Assembly: GCA_016196925.1 (NCBI GenBank)
Contig: JACPWS010000083.1
Span: forward strand, 57,044 to 121,043
Origin: Burkholderiales bacterium
GTDB lineage: Bacteria; Pseudomonadota; Gammaproteobacteria; Burkholderiales; Burkholderiaceae_D
Length of the DNA: 64,000 nucleotides
Direction of reading: 5' to 3'
Position 1 is the stretch's first letter. Each line of letters starts with the position of its first letter. The notes under the pieces were generated by a model. That model was given only the letters and a program-made list of their open reading frames with translations. It was not told the DNA's origin and did not search any database. Below are positions 44,093-53,051 of the stretch, in pieces. A program made the position numbers and the translations under genes.

Positions 44093-44581
44093 ATGGCCGT
44101 CATTCTGACCACCAACCTAGGCAATATCACCATTGAACTGGATGCAGCTAAAGCACCAAAAACTGTTGCAAATTTTCTTTCCTATGTTGAATCCGGCCAC
44201 TACGGTGGCACCATTTTCCATCGCGTGATTGATGGCTTCATGGTCCAAGGGGGCGGATTCGAGCCAGGCATGAAGCAAAAAGCGACTAACACGCCGATCG
44301 AAAACGAAGCTAAAAATGGATTAAAAAACGAACGTTATTCGATCGCGATGGCACGTACCGGCGACCCGCATTCGGCCTCTGCGCAATTTTTCATCAACAC
44401 GGCAAATAACAGCTTTTTAGACTATCCTGGTCAAGATGGCTGGGGCTATTGCGTGTTCGGAAAAGTTACGGAAGGCACCGATGTGGTCGACAAGATCAAA
44501 GGCGTTAAAACTACCCGCACCGGCATGTTTCAAGACGTTCCGGTAGAAAACGTTGTCATTGAAAAAGCAGAAGTAATTTAA
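44093..44581 (+). CDS. ppiB: Cytoplasmic cyclophilin-type peptidylprolyl isomerase
   Basis: [66 protein letters not shown]. Confidence 0.95.
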   Translation: MAVILTTNLGNITIELDAAKAPKTVANFLSYVESGHYGGTIFHRVIDGFMVQGGGFEPGMKQKATNTPIENEAKNGLKNERYSIAMARTGDPHSASAQFFINTANNSFLDYPGQDGWGYCVFGKVTEGTDVVDKIKGVKTTRTGMFQDVPVENVVIEKAEVI

Positions 44582-44600
44582 TCTGCTGGCTTAAGTTACA

Positions 44601-45386
44601 GTGAAACACATTCAGCATCAACAAAAAGCGCAGCCGGAAGCGGTTGCGCTTTTTGTTTCAGACCTCCATTTGAGTCAGGACTTGCCGAAAACGACGCAAG
44701 CATTTTTTGACTTCCTTCGGCTTCATGCAGCACGGACCCGACAATTGTATTTACTGGGCGATATGTTTGAATATTGGGCGGGAGATGATGATATTTCCAC
44801 TCCGTACAACCGCCAGGTCATTGACCGATTGCGGGCCGTCAGCGATCAGGGGGTCAAGTTATATTGGATCGCCGGAAATCGCGATTTCCTGGTAGCCGAA
44901 AATTTTGCTCGGGCGACTGGCGCGCAAATATTGACCGATCCAGCGACAGTTCAAATTCATGGAAAAACCATCGTCCTCGCACATGGCGATGCGCAATGTA
45001 CAGATGACGTCGACTACATGGCATTCCGGGCACAAGTAAGGCAAGCGGCCTGGCAAGAAAAATTCCTCAGCATGCCCCTGGCGCAACGCAAGGACATCAT
45101 AGACGGCTTGCGCACCAACAGCAAAATAGAGCAGCAGCAAAAAATGGCTGCCATCATGGATGTCAACCAACATGCGATTGCCAAACTTTTTCGGGAGAGT
45201 GGCGCGACAAGCATGATACACGGCCACACTCATCGCCCTGCGACACATCAACATGACGAGGGAATTCGTTATGTATTGCCGGACTGGGATTGCGATAGCA
45301 CGCAAGCGCGGGGCGGATGGTTAGCCTTATATGATAACGGCTCCATAGTGCGCCACCGCTGGGATGGCGAAGTTATTCCAGGCTAA
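44601..45386 (+). CDS. lpxH: UDP-2,3-diacylglucosamine diphosphatase
   Basis: ALFVSDLHLSQDLPKT; LLGDMFEYWAGDD; GNRDFLV; MIHGHTHRPATH. Confidence 0.95.
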   Translation: MKHIQHQQKAQPEAVALFVSDLHLSQDLPKTTQAFFDFLRLHAARTRQLYLLGDMFEYWAGDDDISTPYNRQVIDRLRAVSDQGVKLYWIAGNRDFLVAENFARATGAQILTDPATVQIHGKTIVLAHGDAQCTDDVDYMAFRAQVRQAAWQEKFLSMPLAQRKDIIDGLRTNSKIEQQQKMAAIMDVNQHAIAKLFRESGATSMIHGHTHRPATHQHDEGIRYVLPDWDCDSTQARGGWLALYDNGSIVRHRWDGEVIPG

Positions 45387-45388
45387 GC

Positions 45389-46102
45389 TTAAGCAATTGC
45401 CCTGGTAGCCTCCTCCTGGTGTAAGCATCCCGCAGCAATCGTCAACGTCCTGGAACATCTTGCCGCGATAGACAAATCGTGCGTCACCAGCACCAGAGTT
45501 GAACCACGTTCACGATTTAATGCAAACATCAGTTGAATGATTGCTTCCCCCGTTACCGCATCCAGACTGCCGGTAGGCTCGTCGGCAAACAGTAGCGGAG
45601 GCTCGGTAACAAACGCGCGTGCCAGTGCGACGCGTTGCTGCTCGCCCCCGGATAAATATTTGGGATAGTGTCGCAACCGAGCAGACAGGCCAACCCGTTC
45701 CAGCATCGACTCCGCTTTCAGTCTCGCCTGCTTGTCGCCGCGCAATTCCAACGGCAGCATGACATTCTCTATGGCGTTCAGATGCGCCAGCAGTTGAAAT
45801 GACTGGAACACAAACCCCAATCTTTCTTTTCTGAATTTCGCCCTGCCATCCTCATCCAGTTCGAAGATATCAATTCCATCCAACAGGATTTTCCCTCCGC
45901 TAGGCGTATCCAGCCCCGCCAGAATGCCGAGCAAAGTCGACTTCCCCGAGCCCGATGCGCCAACAATAGCGAGCGTTTCGCCGGCTTGCGCGGTAAAATC
46001 AATCCCTTTTAAGATCGTCAGTTCGCCTGTTGCGTCGGCAACCCGTTTAGACAAATGTCTGACTTCAATTGCTAATCGTCTGGATTCCATGGAATGTTTC
46101 AT
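45389..46102 (-). CDS. ybbA: ABC transporter ATP-binding protein, YbbA/LolD type
   Basis: [40 protein letters not shown]; divergent from tesA. Confidence 0.88.
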   Translation of the reverse strand: MKHSMESRRLAIEVRHLSKRVADATGELTILKGIDFTAQAGETLAIVGASGSGKSTLLGILAGLDTPSGGKILLDGIDIFELDEDGRAKFRKERLGFVFQSFQLLAHLNAIENVMLPLELRGDKQARLKAESMLERVGLSARLRHYPKYLSGGEQQRVALARAFVTEPPLLFADEPTGSLDAVTGEAIIQLMFALNRERGSTLVLVTHDLSIAARCSRTLTIAAGCLHQEEATRAIA

Positions 46103-46751
46103 GTTGTGTGTTCGTTTTAACCGCCACTATACGCGCGGATGGTGCAAATTTATTCTATTTCTCATCATGACTATGATGATGCCTGCGGCCCATTCTGCAT
46201 CCAAAACCATACTCGTGCTTGGCGACAGTTTGTCTGCCGAATATGGACTGGCTCGCGGCACCGGTTGGGTGGCCTTGCTGGAACAAAGACTACAACATCA
46301 GAAGATACCCGCAATGGTCATCAACGCCAGCATCAGCGGCGAAACCAGCAGCGGCGGCAAAGCTCGTCTGCAAGCCTTACTCGATAAACATCACCCGGAT
46401 ATCGTGGTGATAGAACTGGGTGGCAACGATGCCTTGCGCGGTCTCGCACTTCCTGCCTCGGAAGCTAATTTTCGCGACATGGCCGCGATGTCGAAAAAGG
46501 TCAAGGCAAAAGTGTTATTGATAGGCATGCAGATCCCCCCGAATTATGGCCGTGATTACACGGAAAGGTTTTTCTCCATGTATGCCAGAATCGCCAAAGA
46601 AAACAACATCGCACTAGTGCCGTTTTTACTGTCCGGCGTTGCAGATCAGCCTCAACTATTTCAGCCGGATCGCATACATCTGCTGGCCGAAGCCCATCCG
46701 GTTCTCTTGGAAAACGTGTGGCCGCATCTATTTGCCTTACTTAAGAAATAA
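46101..46751 (+). CDS. tesA: Arylesterase / lysophospholipase TesA-type GDSL hydrolase
   Basis: TILVLGDSLSAEYGLARGTGWVALL; VIELGGNDALRG; DRIHLLAEAHPVLLENVWP. Confidence 0.92.
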   Translation: MLCVRFNRHYTRGWCKFILFLIMTMMMPAAHSASKTILVLGDSLSAEYGLARGTGWVALLEQRLQHQKIPAMVINASISGETSSGGKARLQALLDKHHPDIVVIELGGNDALRGLALPASEANFRDMAAMSKKVKAKVLLIGMQIPPNYGRDYTERFFSMYARIAKENNIALVPFLLSGVADQPQLFQPDRIHLLAEAHPVLLENVWPHLFALLKK

Positions 46752-46754
46752 ACT

Positions 46755-47825
46755 ATGAAATACCCGGAAATTTTGCCGTTCAATCAGGCCCTGGCACGCC
46801 TGTCTTCTTTCGATTGCATTATCGATGTGCGCAGCCCTTCGGAATTTGCCGAAGACTGCATCCCTAACGCGATCAATTGCCCGGTACTGGATGATGAGGA
46901 AAGAATTCGCATCGGCACCATGTACAAGCAAGTCAGTTCGTTTGAAGCAAAAAAACTGGGCGCCGCGCTGGTGGCAAAAAATATCGCCCGCCACATAGAA
47001 ACATTATTTCTGGACAAACCCAAAGGATGGACGCCACTGGTCTACTGCTGGCGCGGCGGCAATCGCAGCGGCTCCATCGCGCATATTCTGGCAAAAATTG
47101 GCTGGCCGGTGGCGCAACTGGAGGGTGGCTATAAGGCTTATCGTCAACACGTTAACACTAGCTTGCCTGCAATCGCGAGCCAGCTACGCTGGCAAGTGAT
47201 ATGCGGAACCACGGGAAGCGGGAAAAGTCGCTTGCTACAAACCCTGGCCAAACAAGGCGAACAAGTACTGGATCTGGAACAACTGGCAGCGCATCGCGGT
47301 TCCGTGCTCGGGCATCTTCCCCAGCAAGCTCAACCTTCTCAAAAACTATTTGAAAGCCGCATCTGGCAACTGCTGCAAACTGTAGACAGCACCCGCCCTG
47401 TGTATGTGGAGGCTGAAAGCAAAAAAGTAGGGAACGTACGCGTCCCTGAGAGCATCATGGATAAGATGCGTGCCTCACCTTGTATCGCCCTGCAATTAAC
47501 TGTGGAAAATAGGGTGAAATTGCTGATGGAAGAATATAAACATTTCGTGCAACAACCGACTGACCTTAACCGGCAACTGGATTGCCTGACGCATTTGCAC
47601 GGGAAAGAAAAAATCGACCATTGGAAACAAATGGCCAACGCGGGAGAAATGGCGATACTGGTACGGGAATTACTGGAGCAACACTATGATCCTGCCTATA
47701 TCAAATCCATCAATCGCAATTTCATCCAGTCAGCAAACGCTCTCAACATTGAGCAAGCAGATATCACGCCGACCGATTTTAAAAACAGCGCTGTCTATAT
47801 TGCGAAGCAGATTGCCTTGATTTAA
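46755..47825 (+). CDS. mnmH: tRNA 2-selenouridine synthase MnmH/SelU
   Basis: Rhodanese-like DVRSPSEFAEDCIPNAINCPVLDDEER; YCWRGGNRSGSIA; P-loop GTTGSGKSRLL; EAESKKVGNVRVP. Confidence 0.94.
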   Translation: MKYPEILPFNQALARLSSFDCIIDVRSPSEFAEDCIPNAINCPVLDDEERIRIGTMYKQVSSFEAKKLGAALVAKNIARHIETLFLDKPKGWTPLVYCWRGGNRSGSIAHILAKIGWPVAQLEGGYKAYRQHVNTSLPAIASQLRWQVICGTTGSGKSRLLQTLAKQGEQVLDLEQLAAHRGSVLGHLPQQAQPSQKLFESRIWQLLQTVDSTRPVYVEAESKKVGNVRVPESIMDKMRASPCIALQLTVENRVKLLMEEYKHFVQQPTDLNRQLDCLTHLHGKEKIDHWKQMANAGEMAILVRELLEQHYDPAYIKSINRNFIQSANALNIEQADITPTDFKNSAVYIAKQIALI

Positions 47826-47830
47826 CGGCG

Positions 47831-47974
47831 TTAGTGATCGACATCGTCGACAATGCGCTGCCCTTCGTTATCCAGTTCATCGAACTGGTGATGGTTGACA
47901 GCCCACCAAAATACGCCGCCTATCGCAAACACCAAAACCAGGCTCAAAGGCACCAGCAAATACAGTATATCCAT
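47831..47974 (-). CDS. ccoS: cbb3-type cytochrome oxidase assembly protein CcoS (47 aa, absent from supplied ORF track)
   Basis: Manual translation MDILYLLVPLSLVLVFAIGGVFWWAVNHHQFDELDNEGQRIVDDVDH*; start overlaps ccoI stop. Confidence 0.9.
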   Translation of the reverse strand: MDILYLLVPLSLVLVFAIGGVFWWAVNHHQFDELDNEGQRIVDDVDH

Positions 47975-50235
47975 TAACCAATACTTTCTTCAGGCATCAG
48001 GCGCAGCGGTTGGGGCAGCAAATACAAACGTAGCGCATTGATTACCACAATTAAAGAACTGAGCGACATACCAAGGGCGGCATGCCAAGGCTCCAGCAAA
48101 CCCGTTACAGCGGCAGGAATCGCCACCAGATTATAGAGTATCGCCCAGCTCAGATTTTCTCGTATCAGACGGAAAGCCTTGCCCGCGACCACAAAACCAA
48201 AATCGAGGTCGCTCAGCCGATTCGACATTAAAAGCAAATCGCTGCGCGACTGAGATAGCGGCGCACCCTGCCCCATCGCAACGGCGACATCCGCCAAAGC
48301 GAGCACAGGACCGTCATTCATGCCATCGCCGACCATCACCACGATCGCGCCGTCTGCCTGCAAGCGCTGAACGCTGTCGTGTTTTTCAGCCGGACTTAGC
48401 TCCCCCCAGGCCTGCGAGATTCCACATTCGACGGCTATTTTCCGGACCACCTCTTCCCGGTCGCCGGATAACAACAAAACAGTTTTGCCGCGGCTTTGCA
48501 AATTGTGGATCGCCTGTGCAGCATCATCGCGCAACACATCTTCCAACGCAAACAACAACAGCCCGCCATCCTCGTTACCGAGAGCGGACAAAGTCTTGCC
48601 GTTCAGCGCGGGGGGGATATCTATGCAAGCGGAATGCAGCTGCGCCACAAATTCCGGATTACCGAGCCGGTAAGTCTTCCCATTGAAATTCGCCTCAATT
48701 CCGCCGCCTGCGATTTCTCTGAGGTTTTCCAATTGATAGTGCGACTGATCAACACGCTGTGCTGATAATGTATCGGCAATCGCTTTCGACACCGGATGGT
48801 TCGATTGAGATGTCATCCATAAACTGATCATTTCTGCCTGCGGCATCTCGCGCAGCACTATCGTGTCCACCAAGCGCAGCTTACCGACCGTTAAAGTCCC
48901 GGTTTTATCGAAGACAAAATGGGTAGCCGTCGCCAGGGCTTGAATAGCTTTCCCTTTCGCCACCAATACACCGTTTTTTGCCAGCAAGCCTATCGCCGCA
49001 GACATCACGCCTGGTGTGGCCAGGGACAAGGCGCACGGACAAGTGACCACGATCACACTGATCGCGATCCACAGTGCGCGCGCCGGGTCTAGCTGCGACC
49101 ACACAATTGCAGTCAGTAAGGCCAGCAACAAAATAACCGTCAGAAAGCGGCTGGCATGTTTATCCGCCAGTTGCACCAAGGGCGGTTTTTCAGTCGCGGC
49201 CGCCTCCATCATTCTTATCAAAGCCGACACCTGCGTATCGTCGCCTACGCGGTGCGCCTGCATGATCAACGCGCCATTCAAATTTATCGAACCGGCGATC
49301 AGTTCACTGCCTATGGTTTTGCTGACAGGATGCGATTCTCCGGTCATCAGTGATTCGTCGCACTCGCTCCCCCCTTCCAAGACCATCCCATCCGCGGGAA
49401 TATGCTCTCCTGCGACAATCAGCAAAACGTCATCTGCCTTAATATCTGCCGCATCGACAGGCTCGGCATGTCTTTGCAGTGGATAGTCCGGCAAACGCTG
49501 CGCATACTGCGGGCTGATCTGAGTCAGGACACACAAGGCGGCGTTAGTCTTCCGCTGCACTTTGGACTCTATCAAACGCGCGCCCAATAACAGAAACACA
49601 AACATGATGACTGAATCGTAATACACGACGCCGCCCTTAAACGTCGCCCAGACGCTGGCAAAGAATGTCAATAAAATACCCAAGGAAACCGGCACATCCA
49701 TGCCGATGTGGCGATTACGCAAGTCGCGCCATGCAGATTTAAAAAAGGGAGTGGCGGAAAATCCGACTACCGGTATGGCGATCACCATGCTGGCAAGTTT
49801 GAGTAATTTATCGAGATCGGGAGTCAAATCCCCATCGATCTGCGGCACGGGCACCAGATACGCAGGAAATGCATACATCATCACCTGCATCATGGCAAAT
49901 CCAGCCACGAACAAGCGCCACAGCGACAGTTTGTTTTCCTTTTGCGCCAAGGCATCCTGAGACTGGTTGGACGGCAGCGCCCCATAGCCAAGGTCGATGA
50001 TGGCAACAATGATTTTTTTTATGGAAATAAGCGCCGGCTGCCAGGCGATTTCAGCTCTGTGACTGGCAACATTGATTTTGAATGATATTACGCCGGGCAG
50101 CTGCCTTACCCGAAATTCGATTAATTGAACACAGGCAGCGCAGCGCATCCCCGACAAATTGAGTTTTGCGCGTTCTAACGAAGCAGACTCTTGCATGGGG
50201 GCGGCGATACTGGCCGGATTTTCGTTGGAGAGCAT
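47974..50235 (-). CDS. ccoI: Copper-translocating P-type ATPase CcoI/FixI
   Basis: GMRCAACVQLIEF HMA; CPCALSLATPG; DKTGTLTVGK; VGDGMNDGPVLALADVAVAMG. Confidence 0.93.
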   Translation of the reverse strand: MLSNENPASIAAPMQESASLERAKLNLSGMRCAACVQLIEFRVRQLPGVISFKINVASHRAEIAWQPALISIKKIIVAIIDLGYGALPSNQSQDALAQKENKLSLWRLFVAGFAMMQVMMYAFPAYLVPVPQIDGDLTPDLDKLLKLASMVIAIPVVGFSATPFFKSAWRDLRNRHIGMDVPVSLGILLTFFASVWATFKGGVVYYDSVIMFVFLLLGARLIESKVQRKTNAALCVLTQISPQYAQRLPDYPLQRHAEPVDAADIKADDVLLIVAGEHIPADGMVLEGGSECDESLMTGESHPVSKTIGSELIAGSINLNGALIMQAHRVGDDTQVSALIRMMEAAATEKPPLVQLADKHASRFLTVILLLALLTAIVWSQLDPARALWIAISVIVVTCPCALSLATPGVMSAAIGLLAKNGVLVAKGKAIQALATATHFVFDKTGTLTVGKLRLVDTIVLREMPQAEMISLWMTSQSNHPVSKAIADTLSAQRVDQSHYQLENLREIAGGGIEANFNGKTYRLGNPEFVAQLHSACIDIPPALNGKTLSALGNEDGGLLLFALEDVLRDDAAQAIHNLQSRGKTVLLLSGDREEVVRKIAVECGISQAWGELSPAEKHDSVQRLQADGAIVVMVGDGMNDGPVLALADVAVAMGQGAPLSQSRSDLLLMSNRLSDLDFGFVVAGKAFRLIRENLSWAILYNLVAIPAAVTGLLEPWHAALGMSLSSLIVVINALRLYLLPQPLRLMPEESIG

Positions 50236-50243
50236 GCCGTAAA

Positions 50244-50483
50244 TCAGAGTCCTTTTTGTGCAGTTTTGTCTTGCACATATTGTAGCGTCAGTCCGTTATT
50301 TTCCACTGCTCTCAATACCGCAAGACAGCCGTGACAACATACAGGGTATGCGGCGCCGTTAAATCTCGTTGTCAAGACATAGGTTTTGCGCATGCGTTCA
50401 CCGCAGTGATAGCAATCAATTTTCTCCCCTGCTGTTCCAGAAGGAAATATTGCTTCCCAAAGCGATGAAAATACGAATGCCAT
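50244..50483 (-). CDS. Stand-alone metal-binding domain (CYHCG...CCHGC), cf. N-terminal domain of CcoI-type ATPases
   Basis: IDCYHCGERMRKTYVLTTRFNGAAYPVCCHGCLAVLRAVENNGLTLQY; 8 nt before ccoI. Confidence 0.8.
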   Translation of the reverse strand: MAFVFSSLWEAIFPSGTAGEKIDCYHCGERMRKTYVLTTRFNGAAYPVCCHGCLAVLRAVENNGLTLQYVQDKTAQKGL

Positions 50484-50546
50484 ACATTCCCCTGCACACC
50501 TTAAAGATAAATAGTATTTATGCTACCGGAGAAAGCGTCGAGCATC

Positions 50547-50560
50547 TTGATTTGACTCAA
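50547..50560. promoter_or_regulatory. Candidate FNR/ANR box upstream of the metal-binding ORF-ccoI-ccoS operon
   Basis: TTGAT-TTGA-CTCAA, 9/10 match to TTGAT-N4-ATCAA, about 65 bp upstream of the start codon at 50483. Confidence 0.6.
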
Positions 50561-50601
50561 GAAAATACCAAGGATTATCAGCTGCCCAAGATATCAGGCG
50601 C

Positions 50602-50633
50602 AAAAAACGGTGGCATTGCACCACCGTTTTTTT
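50602..50633. terminator. Strong bidirectional-looking rho-independent terminator
   Basis: AAAAAACGGTGG-cattgca-CCACCGTTTTTTT. Confidence 0.85.
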
Positions 50634-50932
50634 GTCCTTGTGAAAGCGACATGGTGAGGAATCTGAGAGACCTCGGGTCCGTGACTATTGCGCGGAAGGA
50701 AACTACACAAATTTTAAAAACCATTCCACCTCATTCATAACCGGTACGTGCGAGACAACCGGAGCTCAAATTCAATCCACTTGGGATACAAAAAAATCTT
50801 TGTATATTGACCTCCCTCTTTAGAACCAGTTACACGATAACTATAGGTCAACTTCTCTGCGTCTTAAAGAAAATTCTAGCTATGCGCCTACTACTCAAGA
50901 TTAATAAAATCAACCGCAACGCATTCCCCAAT

Positions 50933-51916
50933 TCAACGCAAGCTCGGTGCGTTTCCTTTCCAGACTGAGGTGATGGCGCCGTAACCGACCGCAGCGCCAA
51001 ATTTTTTCAGCACACGTTCTGGCAGACCTTCTTTTTGCGTATAGTCAACCACGTTTTCCGCCTTGATTACGTCACGCGCAACGGTATCTATCGTACCGAA
51101 ATCATCCGCCAAGCCCAGCTCTACCGCTTTCGTCCCTATCCAGAACAAGCCAGAAAACATTTCCGGCGTTTCTTTCAGACGCTTGCCGCGCCCCTTGCGG
51201 ACGACATCGATAAATTGCTGATGAATTTCATTCAGCATGGTTTGCGAAAAAGCCTTCTGTTTCTGCGTTTGCGGCGAAAATGGATCCATAAAGCCCTTAT
51301 TCTCGCCGGCAGTCATCAGGCGACGCTCCACCCCTACTTTATCCATCAAACCGGTAAAGCCGAAGCCATCCATCAGGACCCCGATAGAGCCGACGACACT
51401 CGCTTTGTTGACAAAAATCTTATCGGCCGCCGCGGCAATGTAATACCCGCCGGACGCACACATTTCGTCAACCACCACATACAATTTTTTCTCAGGGTAA
51501 GCTTTCCGCAAGCGCCCGATTTCATCGTTAATCATGCCTGCCTGGACCGGGCTGCCGCCGGGACTATTGATGCGCACGACCACACCAACCGATCCAGCAT
51601 CCGCAAAGGCCCGGTTAAGCGCAGGTATCACCGCCTGCGCGCTACCGTTTCCCTCGGACTCTATGTTGCCTTCGATTTCTATCAAGGCCGTATGACGGCC
51701 CAGGTTCTCGATTTCTGCAGCGCCGTAATCGGTGAATTGATACAGCCCGAACAAAATCAGCGACAGAAATACAAATTTAAAAAAAATCCCCCAACGCCTG
51801 CGCAGACGCTGCTCGCGCAGGGCTTCCAGGGCTAGTTTTTCAAGCAATTCCCGCTCCCAATTTGGCTTGGCAGACGGCGCATTACTATGCGCAGGATTTA
51901 GCGAAGTATCGTCCAT
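50933..51916 (-). CDS. sppA: Signal peptide peptidase SppA (S49 family)
   Basis: VVRINSPGGSPVQAGMINDEI; VDEMCASGGYYIAAAADKIFVNKASVVGSIGVLM. Confidence 0.94.
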   Translation of the reverse strand: MDDTSLNPAHSNAPSAKPNWERELLEKLALEALREQRLRRRWGIFFKFVFLSLILFGLYQFTDYGAAEIENLGRHTALIEIEGNIESEGNGSAQAVIPALNRAFADAGSVGVVVRINSPGGSPVQAGMINDEIGRLRKAYPEKKLYVVVDEMCASGGYYIAAAADKIFVNKASVVGSIGVLMDGFGFTGLMDKVGVERRLMTAGENKGFMDPFSPQTQKQKAFSQTMLNEIHQQFIDVVRKGRGKRLKETPEMFSGLFWIGTKAVELGLADDFGTIDTVARDVIKAENVVDYTQKEGLPERVLKKFGAAVGYGAITSVWKGNAPSLR

Positions 51917-51931
51917 ACTTATTTCCAGATA

Positions 51932-52297
51932 TCAGGCAATGACAGGTTTGATATAGTCATCCGGATGCCAAAAAATCTGTCCATCCTTCTCACTCACATC
52001 GATTTTTCTTAAGCGGCTGCCGCGGCAAGGGCCGCCGGCACAATATCCGGTCTCTGGCATGTAAATGGCGCCGTGGGTGGCGCACATAAGGTATAAACCG
52101 CTGGATTCAAAAAACTCTCCAGGGCTCCAATCCAACTCCACCGGAACGTGGGCACAACGGTTCAGATAAGCATGTACCACGCCGTCGTAACGCACCACGA
52201 AGCCAATCGCATCTTCGCTGCCTGCAGTGACTGGAAATCGCACCCCTTTGCCACCTTCAGCCACCTCTGCCGAGGTGCAAATTACTATGTCTGTCAT
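51932..52297 (-). CDS. Rieske [2Fe-2S] domain protein
   Basis: NRCAHVPVELDW...LMCATHGAIYMPETGYC (CxH...CxxH). Confidence 0.9.
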   Translation of the reverse strand: MTDIVICTSAEVAEGGKGVRFPVTAGSEDAIGFVVRYDGVVHAYLNRCAHVPVELDWSPGEFFESSGLYLMCATHGAIYMPETGYCAGGPCRGSRLRKIDVSEKDGQIFWHPDDYIKPVIA

Positions 52298-52312
52298 TAA
52301 TCAGTGCCCGGT

Positions 52313-52972
52313 TCACGCATATTTATTCAACCATTGATGCAATTCCTGCACGCTCTTTGCAGAGAATATAGGATTAAGCTCTAGCAGCGATGCCGTATCA
52401 TGCGCGCCATACTCCACCGCAAGTGCGGCGGCTCCGGCATTGCCTGCCATTTGCAGATCATGCGTGGTATCACCGATCATTAGCGTGCGCTTAATATCTT
52501 GTCCAAGTTCGCGCGTCAGCTCTTGTAACATGGCTGGGTGCGGCTTGGAAAAGGTCTCATCAGCACAACGCGTCGCATCAAATACCGATAATAATTTAGC
52601 CGTATGCAAGGCGCGGCTCAAACCGACCCGGCTCTTGCCGGTAGCGACCGCCAGAAAATAACCATCCTGCGATAATTCGGCCAACATTTCCCGCACACCG
52701 GCAAACAAAGGCAGCTCGTGGTCTTTCGCCAGATAATGGTAACGATAGCGCTCGACCATGCGCGGATAGTATTTGGGATCGACATCGGGCATGACCACTT
52801 GCATGGCGTCCGCCAGCGCCAAGCCTATCACGTAAGATGCGGCATCTTCATGCGGCACCGGCAAGCCCAGATCCTTCGCCGCAGCCTGTATGCACTGAAC
52901 GATGGTCGCCGTACTGTCCATCAGCGTGCCATCCCAATCAAATACGATTAAATCAAATTGCTTTTTTGCCAT
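52313..52972 (-). CDS. HAD-IA hydrolase (phosphoglycolate phosphatase-like)
   Basis: LIVFDWDGTLMDSTATIVQCIQ; VATGKSRVGL; KPHPAML; MIGDTTHDLQMAGNAGA. Confidence 0.92.
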   Translation of the reverse strand: MAKKQFDLIVFDWDGTLMDSTATIVQCIQAAAKDLGLPVPHEDAASYVIGLALADAMQVVMPDVDPKYYPRMVERYRYHYLAKDHELPLFAGVREMLAELSQDGYFLAVATGKSRVGLSRALHTAKLLSVFDATRCADETFSKPHPAMLQELTRELGQDIKRTLMIGDTTHDLQMAGNAGAAALAVEYGAHDTASLLELNPIFSAKSVQELHQWLNKYA

Positions 52973-53051
52973 ATATCATACAAACGCAAACGCTGGTAGC
53001 GCGTGCGAACATGTTTCCATTCAATAATGGGATATTACCATTAATAAACCA

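Noticed and set aside
50640-50760. Possible tRNA-like sequence near ggagctcaaattcaatccac
   Set aside because: Could not draw a consistent acceptor, D, anticodon and T arm cloverleaf.
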